DNA of 64,000 nucleotides. It comes from an uncultured Roseiflexaceae bacterium. Its GTDB lineage: Bacteria > Chloroflexota > Chloroflexia > Chloroflexales > Roseiflexaceae. The DNA is taken from assembly GCA_937988885.1 (NCBI GenBank), contig CALKHR010000019.1, positions 1 through 64,000 of the forward strand, in the 5' to 3' direction. Shown here piece after piece: positions 51,340 to 59,339 of the stretch. Every line of letters starts with the position of its first letter. Within the stretch, counting starts at the first letter, position 1. The translations under genes and the position numbers were made by a program. The notes below the pieces were generated by a model. It saw nothing but the letters and a program-made list of their open reading frames with translations, made no database searches and was not told the DNA's origin.

Positions 51340-52075
51340 TATCCTGCCAAGAGGCGCGGCGCGGTCGGTGTTGCCCAAGGTGTCCTACACGCGCACCAAC
51401 GAGGGCTTCCGCCTGAGCGAGGCGTTTGATGTTGCTGTCACGAATATCAGCTTAATCGTGTTGAGTTTGGCGTTAAGCATCGGCACGCTGATCCGGTTCG
51501 CGATGCTCTTGCGGGACGTTGGCTCACCATTGGTATTCATTGGTCCGCTGTTCTTGGCGGTTGGCAGCTTCGTATTATGGAGCATCACCATCAACAAGCT
51601 GCGGATCGCCCGCACCTTCGGCCCCGCCGAGGTGGTGCCGGATCAGTGGCCGCTGCGCTTGGGCCAGCGGGTGCAGGTGCGCTTCCGCCGCTCAGTGGGT
51701 GGCGATGTACGGGTGAAGGGTGTGAAGGCAGCCCTGCTCTGCCGCGAGTGGGTGCGCTACCGCTCACAGGTCAGGACGCGCAAGAAGGTACGCATCGATC
51801 TGGTGCGTGGGATGAAGCGCTCGCGAACTGGTTTCAAACACTATGAATTGACCAAAGATGTATGAAAGGCCGAGTTGCCCGTGCCCGATGTGGTGCAGGT
51901 CTCGAACGGCGCGCTGGAGCTCGCCTGGCCGATCAGCATCCCCGATCACCTCTCGGCCACCTTTCATGCCACTGATAACACGGTGCGTTGGCTGCTCTGG
52001 GTCGAGATCGAGGCAGAGAACCTCCCGCCACTTCATGCCGAATTTGAGTTCGTTGTGCTTCATGAGGTTGTTTGA
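51332..52075 (+). pseudogene. Module protein A2 interrupted by an in-frame TGA
   Basis: One continuous 248-codon frame (ATG 51332, stop 52073-52075) broken by a single TGA at 51863-51865. Upstream it encodes the two TM helices and CREWVRYRSQ; downstream it resumes with KAELPVPDVVQ and LELAWPISIPDHL. Aligned to A1 (VVWKGQLP), the TGA replaces a Trp codon, so a TGG-to-TGA transition is the simplest explanation. It overlaps B1 by 8 nt and B2 by one base, so the module order is intact. Readthrough or sequencing error are alternatives. Confidence 0.75.
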
Positions 52076-52476
52076 TGATCCAGTTCACCATCGAGGGCAC
52101 CGGGACGTTTGAGTTGGGCGAGACGGTGCGGGGCCATATTGTGTGGACGCCTGAGAGCGACAAGGTGCCCCGTCACTTCACCATTTCGTTGCAGTGGAAA
52201 ACGCTGGGCCGAGGATACCCCAACCGCGCCACAGTCAGCAAGGTGAATGTGGATATACAGCGCGTCAGCGAAGGCCAGCCGATCACTATCCCCTTTGCGC
52301 TGCAACTGCCACTCGATGCCCCGGCGACGTACATCGGCTCGCTGCTCTGGATCGTGTGGGATATTTGCGTCGATATCGACATGCCTTGGACGACCGATCA
52401 TCACGCTGAAGTTCGCCTCAATATTCTGCCGCTTGGTTCGCGAAAAAAGGGCCGCCTGGCTGTGCAGCGTGCCTAA
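52075..52476 (+). CDS. Module protein B2: small beta protein, arrestin-like pattern
   Basis: 133 residues, paralogous to B1 and B4: IQFTIEGTGTFELGETVRG, VWTPESD, ITIPFALQLPL, YIGSLLWIVWD. The ATG shares a base with the A2 stop (TGATG). The C-terminus ends in basic residues (SRKKGRL). Function unknown. Confidence 0.7.
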   Translation: MIQFTIEGTGTFELGETVRGHIVWTPESDKVPRHFTISLQWKTLGRGYPNRATVSKVNVDIQRVSEGQPITIPFALQLPLDAPATYIGSLLWIVWDICVDIDMPWTTDHHAEVRLNILPLGSRKKGRLAVQRA

Positions 52477-52534
52477 ATGTGGCGATTGATATGCTCGTAC
52501 CACAATCATGACCACGCTCCAATTGGAAGTACTC

Positions 52535-52607
52535 TGAAACCTCTTTGCCGCTAGCAGCGTATCCACAACTAAGATGCGCGGCATATCGAAGGGTTGAAAG
52601 GATACGC
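52535..52607 (+). repeat. Duplicated leader sequence before A3
   Basis: It contains TGAAACCTC, then a 25-base block at 52551-52575, then AAAGGATACGC directly before the ATG. The same arrangement precedes A4 at 53340-53413, where the 25-base block is identical (53356-53380). It marks a recent tandem duplication that included the promoter and ribosome-binding site. Confidence 0.8.
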
Positions 52608-53291
52608 ATGAATCAACAAGCCTTAAGCCCTGATGCAACATCGGTATTGCCCAAGGTGCAGTACGAGCAGATGGCCGAAGGTGTGCGCATCTCGAAAGGA
52701 GGCACATCGCGCCTAACAGCGATTGTGCTGCTGATTGTGGGCGTGCTCGTCATTGCATTTTCGTTCGGCATGAGCGTGTTGTTTTATACCATGGCCTCGG
52801 GGAGCAGGTGGTGGTTGTTGCCGATTGTGTTCGTGATCTTCGGTGTGGTCTTGCTGATAGTAGCGATCCGCCTGCTGATGATAGCGAACGCGTTCGGCCC
52901 CGCCGAGTTGTTCGTGGATAACATCCCGCTTAGTTTGGGGCAACAGCTAAACATCCGCTACCGCCGCTCGATGCGCGGCAACTACAACGTCACCGCTGTA
53001 TCCGGCTCGCTCGTATGCCAAGAGTGGGTGCGCTATAAAGCCGGCACCAAGGTACGCATCCTCTCCAAGGAGCTCTGCTCGCTCGACCTGCCCTCGCCCG
53101 AGCGGATCGTGTCGCCGCTCGGCGATATCGATGTCGCCTGGACGATCACCATTCCCCGCAACATGCCGCCCTCGTTCGAGGCAACCGACAACGCCATCAA
53201 ATGGTTGCTGCGCGTTTCCGTGCAGGTCGAGAGATTCCCCGATCCCCATATCGAGCTACTCTTGCCGATACAGCCCGAGGTGATACGATAA
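52608..53291 (+). CDS. Module protein A3: two-TM protein of unknown function
   Basis: 227 residues, close paralogue of A4: SVLPKVQYEQMAEGVR, two TM helices (about 30-90), AFGPAELFVDNIPLSLGQ, CQEWVRYKAGT, SLDLPSPERIVSPLG and a PEVIR end. ATG at 52608 after GAAAGGA. Unlike A1, A2 and A4 it ends in TAA without an overlapping B gene, so its B partner seems to have been lost in the duplication. Confidence 0.75.
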   Translation: MNQQALSPDATSVLPKVQYEQMAEGVRISKGGTSRLTAIVLLIVGVLVIAFSFGMSVLFYTMASGSRWWLLPIVFVIFGVVLLIVAIRLLMIANAFGPAELFVDNIPLSLGQQLNIRYRRSMRGNYNVTAVSGSLVCQEWVRYKAGTKVRILSKELCSLDLPSPERIVSPLGDIDVAWTITIPRNMPPSFEATDNAIKWLLRVSVQVERFPDPHIELLLPIQPEVIR

Positions 53292-53339
53292 GCGATATGG
53301 TCGATTGCGGTGCCTAGCCAAGAGGCGCGAGAGGTCACA

Positions 53340-53413
53340 TGAAACCTCCGCGTCCCTAGCAGCGTATCCACAACTAAGATACGCGGTATGTTGAGGTATT
53401 GGGAAGGATACGC
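53340..53413 (+). repeat. Duplicated leader sequence before A4
   Basis: Second copy of the leader at 52535-52607; the 25-base block at 53356-53380 is identical, and GGAAGGATACGC precedes the ATG. Confidence 0.8.
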
Positions 53414-54097
53414 ATGAGTCAACAAGCTTTAAGTCAAGGTGCAACATCGGTATTGCCCAAAGTGCACTACGAGCAGATGGTCGAAGGTGTACGCCTCTCG
53501 AACGTAGGCACATCGCGCCTGAAAGCCATTGTGCTGCTACTGGTGAGTCTGGTTGTTCTCGGCCTGATAGGTGGTTGGGTGTTTCTCTCGCTTCGTGCAA
53601 CCTCGGATCGGCTCGTGTTGATCGCTCCTGGGTTGTTTGGCTGCCTTGCTCTAGCCTTCTTCGTGTTTGCGCTTCGTCGGATGTTGGTGGCGAGCGCCTT
53701 CGGCCCCGCCGAACTGTTCGTGGATAACATCCCGCTGAGCTTGGGGCAGACCGTGAACATCCGTTATCGATGCCCCATACACGGCAACTTCAACGTCACC
53801 TCCGTCTCTGGCTCCCTGATTTGCCAGGAGTGGGTGCGCTACAAAGTCGGCACCGATACGCGCATCGCCACCGAACAACTCTGCTCGCTCGACCTGCCCT
53901 CGCCCGAGCGGTTCATATCGCCGCTCGGCGGCATCGATGTCGCCTGGACGATCACCATTCCCCCCAACATGCCGCCCTCGTTCGAGGTAACCAACAATGC
54001 CATCAAATGGGTATTGCGCATCTCCGTTCAGGTCGAAAAATACCCCGATCCCAATATCGAAATGACTCTGCCGATTCAGCCTGAGGTGATACGATGA
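53414..54097 (+). CDS. Module protein A4: two-TM protein of unknown function
   Basis: 227 residues, very similar to A3 over its whole length except the TM region, which has diverged in sequence while staying hydrophobic. Shared blocks include ATSVLPKVHYEQM, SAFGPAELFVDNIPLSLGQ, VSGSLICQEWVRYK and LDLPSPERF. Its TGA overlaps the ATG of B4 (ATGA). The conserved soluble domain and variable TM segment suggest that the beta domain does the specific work. Confidence 0.75.
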   Translation: MSQQALSQGATSVLPKVHYEQMVEGVRLSNVGTSRLKAIVLLLVSLVVLGLIGGWVFLSLRATSDRLVLIAPGLFGCLALAFFVFALRRMLVASAFGPAELFVDNIPLSLGQTVNIRYRCPIHGNFNVTSVSGSLICQEWVRYKVGTDTRIATEQLCSLDLPSPERFISPLGGIDVAWTITIPPNMPPSFEVTNNAIKWVLRISVQVEKYPDPNIEMTLPIQPEVIR

Positions 54098-54468
54098 TCG
54101 AAATTCAGATTCGTGGCACTGGCACATTTGCAGCGGGTGAACAGGTCACCGGACAGATCATCTGGACGCCTCAGAGCGACAAACAGCCGCGCGGCATTCA
54201 CGTGACGCTGGCTTGGCGCACCGAGGGGCGCGGCACGCGCGACAGCAGAGAAGTCGCTACCACCTCCCTCCAGGTGCCGCCGATCATCGCTGAGATGCCC
54301 GTATCGCTGCCGTTCGCGATCGACCTGCCCTACGACGGCCCGATCAGTTACAGCGGCATGCTGCTCAGCATCATCTGGGAAGTGCGCGTCAGGGTCGATC
54401 TGCCGTGGGCCATCGACGAAAAGTTCGCGGCGCCCCTGATCGTGATGCCGCGCGAGAAGTCTGCCTAA
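54094..54468 (+). CDS. Module protein B4: small beta protein, arrestin-like pattern
   Basis: 124 residues: IEIQIRGTGTFAAGEQVTG, IIWTPQSD, WRTEGRGTRD, SLPFAIDLPY, YSGMLLSIIWEV, PWAIDEKF. Paralogue of B1 and B2. Its TAA shares a base with the ATG of the P-loop ATPase gene (TAATG), coupling the module to that gene. Confidence 0.7.
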   Translation: MIEIQIRGTGTFAAGEQVTGQIIWTPQSDKQPRGIHVTLAWRTEGRGTRDSREVATTSLQVPPIIAEMPVSLPFAIDLPYDGPISYSGMLLSIIWEVRVRVDLPWAIDEKFAAPLIVMPREKSA

Positions 54469-55190
54469 TGCCACGCGCGCCCATCATCGATGGCTACAGG
54501 GCGCTTGGCCTGGTACGCAACCCCTTCGTGGCCGAGCAGACGGCGGGTGTTGAGCCTGCCGTCTGGCTCGACCGTGCGGGTCAACCGCCCGCGCCGCAAC
54601 CCATCGCCCGCCGATTGGTGCAACTGCTCGGCCCGCGCGGCGCAGGCAAAACTTCGCTGCTCCTCCACTGGCAGGCCCAACAGCCCGGCCCGTATCACTA
54701 CGTCGAAGCAGATTGGCGACGCTGGCGCTTCCCACCGCTCGCACCGCTCGTCTACTGGGACGAACTCGACCGCCTCGCCGCGCCCGTGCGTTGGCTCGCG
54801 ATGCGCGCCGCCGCAGCCCGAGGCTCCACCATCGTCGCGGCCACCCACATCGACCTCGCCCCCCTCGCTCAGCGCCACGGCCTCACCGTCACCACGCACA
54901 CCTTCGCCCCGATCTCCACCGACGAACTGCTGGCCTGGGCCGTCCGCCGGATCGACCACGCGCGCCTGCCGGATCAGCCGCTCGGCCTCACGCTCGCACC
55001 CGCGCTCGCCGCGCAGATCGTCACCCATGCAGGGACATCCTGGCGAGTCGCCGCCGACCTGCTGCACATCTGGGCCGCCGAACGCGCCAAAGCCGCCCAA
55101 ACAGCCCTGGAATTCGGAACAGATCTGACCGCTATTCCCGATACATTTGACTTAGCAGCCCGATTGCGGGGATACCACGTCAGCGACTAG
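54468..55190 (+). CDS. P-loop ATPase associated with the A/B modules
   Basis: 240 residues. Walker A GPRGAGKTSLLLHW (about 56-69), a Walker B-like strand near LVYWDELDRL, and IVAATHIDLAPL as a sensor-like region; the rest is helical with DLLHIWAAERAK. It resembles compact AAA/STAND-type NTPases but lacks extra domains. Translationally coupled to B4. It may supply energy for or assemble the membrane A/B proteins; function unknown. Confidence 0.7.
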   Translation: MPRAPIIDGYRALGLVRNPFVAEQTAGVEPAVWLDRAGQPPAPQPIARRLVQLLGPRGAGKTSLLLHWQAQQPGPYHYVEADWRRWRFPPLAPLVYWDELDRLAAPVRWLAMRAAAARGSTIVAATHIDLAPLAQRHGLTVTTHTFAPISTDELLAWAVRRIDHARLPDQPLGLTLAPALAAQIVTHAGTSWRVAADLLHIWAAERAKAAQTALEFGTDLTAIPDTFDLAARLRGYHVSD

Positions 55191-55207
55191 CACGGAGCGA
55201 AACCGCT

Positions 55208-55825
55208 ATGAGCAAGATCAACCTCACCACCACCCTCAAACACCTCTACGGCCCACCCACCACCTTCACCGTTGTGGAGGTGCCGCCCATGCACTACCTG
55301 ATGATCGATGGCCACGGCGACCCAAACACCGCCGAATCCTATGCCCAAGCCGTCGAAGCACTCTACGCCGTATCGTACCGCATCAAATTCATCAGCAAAG
55401 ACGACCTGCAGCGCGACTACATCGTGCCGCCGCTCGAAGGGCTATGGTGGGCCGACGATCTGACCAACTTCACCACCAACCGCGATAAAAGCACCTGGGA
55501 TTGGACCATGATGATCCTCGTGCCCGACTGGATCACCCCCGAGATCATTGAACGTGCTCGCGACGATGTAGCGAAGAAGAAAGACCTGCCCGCCCTGCCG
55601 CTCCTGCGCGCCGAGACACTGCACGAAGGCACCGTCGTCCAAATCATGCACATCGGCTCGTACGACGACGAGGCGCCCACCTTACGGCGACTGCACGAGG
55701 AATGGCTGCCGCAGAACGGCTACCGCGAGCGGGGTAAACACCACGAGATCTACCTGAGCGACCCGCGCCGCACCGCGCCAGAAAGGCTTAAAACCGTGCT
55801 GCGACAACCGATCGAACCGCGCTAA
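55208..55825 (+). CDS. GyrI-like small-molecule-binding domain protein
   Basis: 205 residues. Pattern TFTVVEVPPMHYLMIDGHGDPN, LEGLWWADDL, TWDWTMMILVPDWI, EGTVVQIMHIGSYDDEAPTL and KHHEIYLSDPRRT matches stand-alone GyrI-like (SHS2-type) proteins. ATG at 55208 after GGAG. Members bind or hydrolyse hydrophobic xenobiotics. It starts 18 nt after the ATPase gene and could belong to the same transcript. Confidence 0.8.
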   Translation: MSKINLTTTLKHLYGPPTTFTVVEVPPMHYLMIDGHGDPNTAESYAQAVEALYAVSYRIKFISKDDLQRDYIVPPLEGLWWADDLTNFTTNRDKSTWDWTMMILVPDWITPEIIERARDDVAKKKDLPALPLLRAETLHEGTVVQIMHIGSYDDEAPTLRRLHEEWLPQNGYRERGKHHEIYLSDPRRTAPERLKTVLRQPIEPR

Positions 55826-55830
55826 AGGCG

Positions 55831-55860
55831 TTCAAGCCCTCGTGGAAGGTGTGCTATACT
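55831..55860 (+). promoter_or_regulatory. Promoter of the first serine hydrolase gene
   Basis: TTCAAG (55831-55836), 18-bp spacer, TATACT (55855-55860) with TGC directly before it (extended -10). It supports the ATG at 55975 over the frame opening at 55849, which lies upstream of the predicted transcription start. Confidence 0.6.
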
Positions 55861-55974
55861 TGGCAAACATGCCCCTTTTCAGACGATAGGCCACACGTGA
55901 CCGCGTTCGTCGCGCAGTCAGGAACTCTCGCCGCAGCGAAGCGGTCAGCGCGTAGCCCCAGACACGAGGTAACT

Positions 55975-57210
55975 ATGAGTTTCCCTGTTGTTGTGCCCGA
56001 AACTGTCGGGTTCAGTTCCGAACGCCTTGCACGCATCGCCCCCGTGATGCGCACCTACACAGAGCAACGGGGGTTCTCAGGCATCAGCACACTCATCGCG
56101 CGCCGTGGCAAAATCGTCCACTTCGAGCAGGTCGGCTATCAAGATCGCGACGAGCGCACCCCGCTGCGCCCCGACACGATCTACCGCATCTACTCAATGA
56201 CGAAATCGTTCACCTGCGTCGCCCTGATGATGCTGTACGAGGAGGGCCGCTTCCACCTGTTCGAGCCAGTCTCCAAGTACATCCCGTCGTTCGCCAACCT
56301 GCGCGTCTACGACAAGGAGCACGGCACCGTACCGCTTGAGCGCCCGGTGCTCATCCACAACCTGATCACGCACACCTCGGGCCTCACCTACGACTTCATG
56401 GACGACAACCCCGTAGCGGCCCTGTACCGCGAAGCGGGCCTGATGGGCAACGTCGAGCGCACCCTGGAGGAGATGATCGACGAACTGGCCCGCCTGCCGC
56501 TGGCATACCAGCCCGGCACGCGCTGGCACTACAGCCTCGGCATCGACGTTGCGGCGCGCCTGGTCGAAATCATCTCGGGCCAGCGCCTGCAAGATTTCTT
56601 CGCCGAGCGCATCTTCAAGCCGCTCGGCATGGAGGACACAGGCTTCTCGGTGCCCGCCGAAAAACACCACCGCGTCGCCATCGTGTACGGCCTGCCCGAC
56701 ATCTCGTACAGCACCTACACCGAAGCCCTGACACTCTGGCAGCAAGGCTACAACGAGCGGATCGACCTCACCAAAACGCACCCGCTCGACAACACCACCA
56801 CCTTCGCGCGGGGTGGCCACGGCCTATACTCCACCTCGCTCGACTTCCTGCGCTTCGCCCAGATGATGCTGAACCGTGGCGAACTCGACGGCGTGCGCCT
56901 GCTGGGCCGCAAAACCATCGAGTTCATGCTGCAGAACCACATTCCGCAGCACATGCTGCCGTACTACGCCAACAACCTCCCGGTCGAAGGCGTCGCGCCA
57001 GGCATCGGCTTCACCATGCTCACCAGCGCCGTCGAGAACAAGAGCATGAACTCGGTTGGCTCGTTCATGAGCGGCGGTGCGGCCAAAACCTCCTGCTGGG
57101 TTGACCCCCAGGAAGAAGTCATCGGCATCCTGATGACCCAAGCGCTGCGCAGCTTCGAACTGCCCGAGAAGACGCTACAAGTGCTCACCTACCAAGCGCT
57201 GATCGACTAA
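55975..57210 (+). CDS. Class C beta-lactamase-related serine hydrolase 1
   Basis: 411 residues. The SxxK nucleophile motif is Ser74-Met-Thr-Lys77 (RIYSMTK), the second motif is HYSLG (Tyr of YxN), and GGAAKTSCW near the C-terminus is the region of the third motif. No signal peptide is evident, so it is probably cytoplasmic and an esterase or amidase (EstB-like) and not a secreted beta-lactamase. ATG at 55975 follows GAGG. It is a close paralogue of 57935-59164. Confidence 0.85.
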   Translation: MSFPVVVPETVGFSSERLARIAPVMRTYTEQRGFSGISTLIARRGKIVHFEQVGYQDRDERTPLRPDTIYRIYSMTKSFTCVALMMLYEEGRFHLFEPVSKYIPSFANLRVYDKEHGTVPLERPVLIHNLITHTSGLTYDFMDDNPVAALYREAGLMGNVERTLEEMIDELARLPLAYQPGTRWHYSLGIDVAARLVEIISGQRLQDFFAERIFKPLGMEDTGFSVPAEKHHRVAIVYGLPDISYSTYTEALTLWQQGYNERIDLTKTHPLDNTTTFARGGHGLYSTSLDFLRFAQMMLNRGELDGVRLLGRKTIEFMLQNHIPQHMLPYYANNLPVEGVAPGIGFTMLTSAVENKSMNSVGSFMSGGAAKTSCWVDPQEEVIGILMTQALRSFELPEKTLQVLTYQALID

Positions 57211-57885
57211 CTCGACTCCAAGGCATCTCAAAGACGCAACAACGGCCTTCTGTGTGTAGCGGAGGGCCGTTGTCTTATGAAACCTCATTATTTTGGGAAA
57301 GAAGGAGTACATAGCGCGTGACCGCCCGTCGCCACGGGAGAACAACGTCGTGCACAACGTGTGCGCGCTCGGACAGCGATGGCGCTTCGCGCCACAACGC
57401 GCGCACGTTACGCGCTGCTCCGCAGCGCATGGCTGCGCCACTTGATCGTGACAAGGTGACACGGTGACTGAGTGAATAAGCCAAATTACGCAGACCACAC
57501 AGCCAATTGCCACCGAGCGTACACCCCACCCGTAACAGCGCGATGTACGACAAGGCATGACCACGGGCCTAACAATTGAGGCAGCCTTCCACGTTGGGGA
57601 CTAGGGGCGATAAGCCCCTGGTCGGGGTTTCCAAAGGGCCGCGACCGGCCCTTTGTGCCTGCGCAGCAACCTGCGTTCTCGTGCGTATTCGCCCGCCGAA
57701 TGGCGCATCCTACGCACTTACGAGATCATCGCTTCAATCAAATAGAACATAAAACCTATCAAATCATCCACATCCCTGTTACATCTCGTAAAAAAAAACA
57801 ACGGGCACATCAAACGAGGCAGCCCGAGACACATCGGGTATAGACAACAGGCAAATCCTAAGACTGAGGATAATTTCTTATCTCG
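57211..57885. other. Intergenic region with several hairpins, no gene
   Basis: A possible terminator stem ACAACGGCC / GGCCGTTGT (57239-57247 with 57265-57273) follows the first hydrolase gene. Further down, AGGGGC/GCCCCT (57603-57619) and CAAAGGGCCG/CGGCCCTTTG (57632-57655, loop CGAC) form two more hairpins. 57780-57880 is A-rich. No convincing reading frame was found. Confidence 0.55.
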
Positions 57886-57894
57886 TGCTATACT
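57886..57894 (+). promoter_or_regulatory. Extended -10 promoter of the second serine hydrolase gene
   Basis: TGCTATACT (TG, one base, TATACT at 57889-57894) lies about 40 nt before the ATG at 57935. The same TGCTATACT precedes the first hydrolase gene. Confidence 0.55.
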
Positions 57895-57934
57895 ACCCCT
57901 CATTACAACGCCTGTTGAACAAGGAGGTTCGTAC

Positions 57935-59164
57935 ATGAGTCGTGTTGTATCGCCGGAATCGGTAGGCATGAGCGCGCAGCGCCTCGCTCGCATCAAACCG
58001 CACATGCAAAAATACGTTGATCAGGGACAATTCGCGGGCATCAGCACCCTGGTCGCACGACGAGGTTCAATCGTCCACTTTGAACAAGTTGGCTGGCAAG
58101 ATCGCGAAAACCAGATCCCACTCGCTCCCGACACCATCTTCCGCATCTACTCAATGACCAAACCCATCATCTGCACCGCGCTGATGATGTTGCATGAAGA
58201 AGGACGCTTCCAACTCTTCGATCCACTCGCCAAGTATATCCCGGCCTTTGGCAACGTGAAGGTGTACACCGAGTCGGGCCTAGTCGATCCGATACAGCCG
58301 ATCCTCGTACGCGACCTCTTCACCCACACCTCCGGGCTGACCTACGACTTCTTGGATTCCTCGCCTGTCTGCGCACTCTACCGCGAAGCAGGCCTGCTCA
58401 GCAACGCATCGCGCACGCTGGAGCAGATGATCGACGAGATGGCGCGCCTGCCGCTGGCGTATCAGCCCAACACCGTCTGGCACTACAGCATGGGCATCGA
58501 CGTGCTGGCCCGCCTGATCGAAGTGCTGTCGGGCCAATCGCTGCAAACCTTCCTGTCGGAGCGCTTATTCGGCCTGCTCGGCATGGTCGATACCGGCTTC
58601 TCAGTCGCGCCCGAAAAGCGCAGCCGCGTCTCGAAGATGTACGGCTACCCAGACATCGCCACACACGCCTTCAACGATTTCATCGAAGCCTGGCAGGCGG
58701 GCAACAACCAGCGCATCGACGCAGTCGATACGACCTACCCCGTCGATAGCGAGGTCTTCGCGCGTGGCGGACACGGCCTATTCTCCACCGCCGAGGATTA
58801 CCTGCGCTTCGCCCAAATGCTGCTCAATGGCGGCACGTTCGAGGGGCAGCGCCTGCTGAGTCGTAAGACGCTTGAATTGATGCACCAGAACCACCTGCCA
58901 CAGTCGATGCTGCCGTACGGGGTCACGGCCATCCCCATCCTGGGCTATGGCTTTGGGCTCGGCTCGCGCGTGATGATGAACGTGGCGGAGGCAATGGTCC
59001 CCAGCTCGGTGGGTGAGTTCGGCTGGTCGGGTGCGGCCAAGACGTACTTCTGGGTCGATCCCAAGGAGGAACTGATCGGCATTCTCATGTCGCAGTTTAT
59101 GATGAGCTTCGATACCGTCGATAAAGAGTTGATGTCGCTGACGTATCAGGCGATCGACGATTAA
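57935..59164 (+). CDS. Class C beta-lactamase-related serine hydrolase 2
   Basis: 409 residues, paralogous to the product of 55975-57210 throughout (RLARIKPHMQKYV, GISTLVARRG, IYSMTK with Ser73/Lys76, HTSGLTYDF, WHYSMGID, RGGHGLFST, SGAAKTYFWVDP). ATG follows AAGGAGG. No signal peptide. The pair arose by duplication, but a 724-bp non-coding gap separates them and each has its own promoter. Confidence 0.87.
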   Translation: MSRVVSPESVGMSAQRLARIKPHMQKYVDQGQFAGISTLVARRGSIVHFEQVGWQDRENQIPLAPDTIFRIYSMTKPIICTALMMLHEEGRFQLFDPLAKYIPAFGNVKVYTESGLVDPIQPILVRDLFTHTSGLTYDFLDSSPVCALYREAGLLSNASRTLEQMIDEMARLPLAYQPNTVWHYSMGIDVLARLIEVLSGQSLQTFLSERLFGLLGMVDTGFSVAPEKRSRVSKMYGYPDIATHAFNDFIEAWQAGNNQRIDAVDTTYPVDSEVFARGGHGLFSTAEDYLRFAQMLLNGGTFEGQRLLSRKTLELMHQNHLPQSMLPYGVTAIPILGYGFGLGSRVMMNVAEAMVPSSVGEFGWSGAAKTYFWVDPKEELIGILMSQFMMSFDTVDKELMSLTYQAIDD

Positions 59165-59266
59165 GGTAGAGGTTCGTTCAAAGCCGATTCATCCACAGAT
59201 GTAAAAACGAATCTGGGTGATCACTCGGCTGAAAGGGCTCTTCCGTTAAACTGCTCCAGGGAAGAT

Positions 59267-59303
59267 GAAGAGGAGGCGCTGCATATAGCAGCGCCTCCTC
59301 TTC
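59267..59303. repeat. Hairpin repeat, copy B (16-bp stem)
   Basis: GAAGAGGAGGCGCTGC (59267-59282) is perfectly inverted at 59288-59303 around ATATA. The core matches copy A at 46815-46839, with only the loop and outer arms differing. It lies between convergent genes and may act as a bidirectional stop for transcription. Confidence 0.7.
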
Positions 59304-59339
59304 GCACAAACGGAACGTACCCCGTCCTGTTGGAGTTCG

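Noticed and set aside
51863..51865. TGA as a selenocysteine codon
   Set aside because: The aligned residue in paralogues is Trp, not Cys, and no stem-loop of SECIS type was recognised after it.
53366..53374. GTATCCACA in the duplicated A3/A4 leaders as DnaA boxes
   Set aside because: One mismatch each and isolated within a duplicated leader; too weak without clustering.
57301..57460. Series of short GC palindromes resembling a CRISPR or tRNA-like structure
   Set aside because: No regular repeat and spacer pattern, and no tRNA acceptor or anticodon arms could be assembled.
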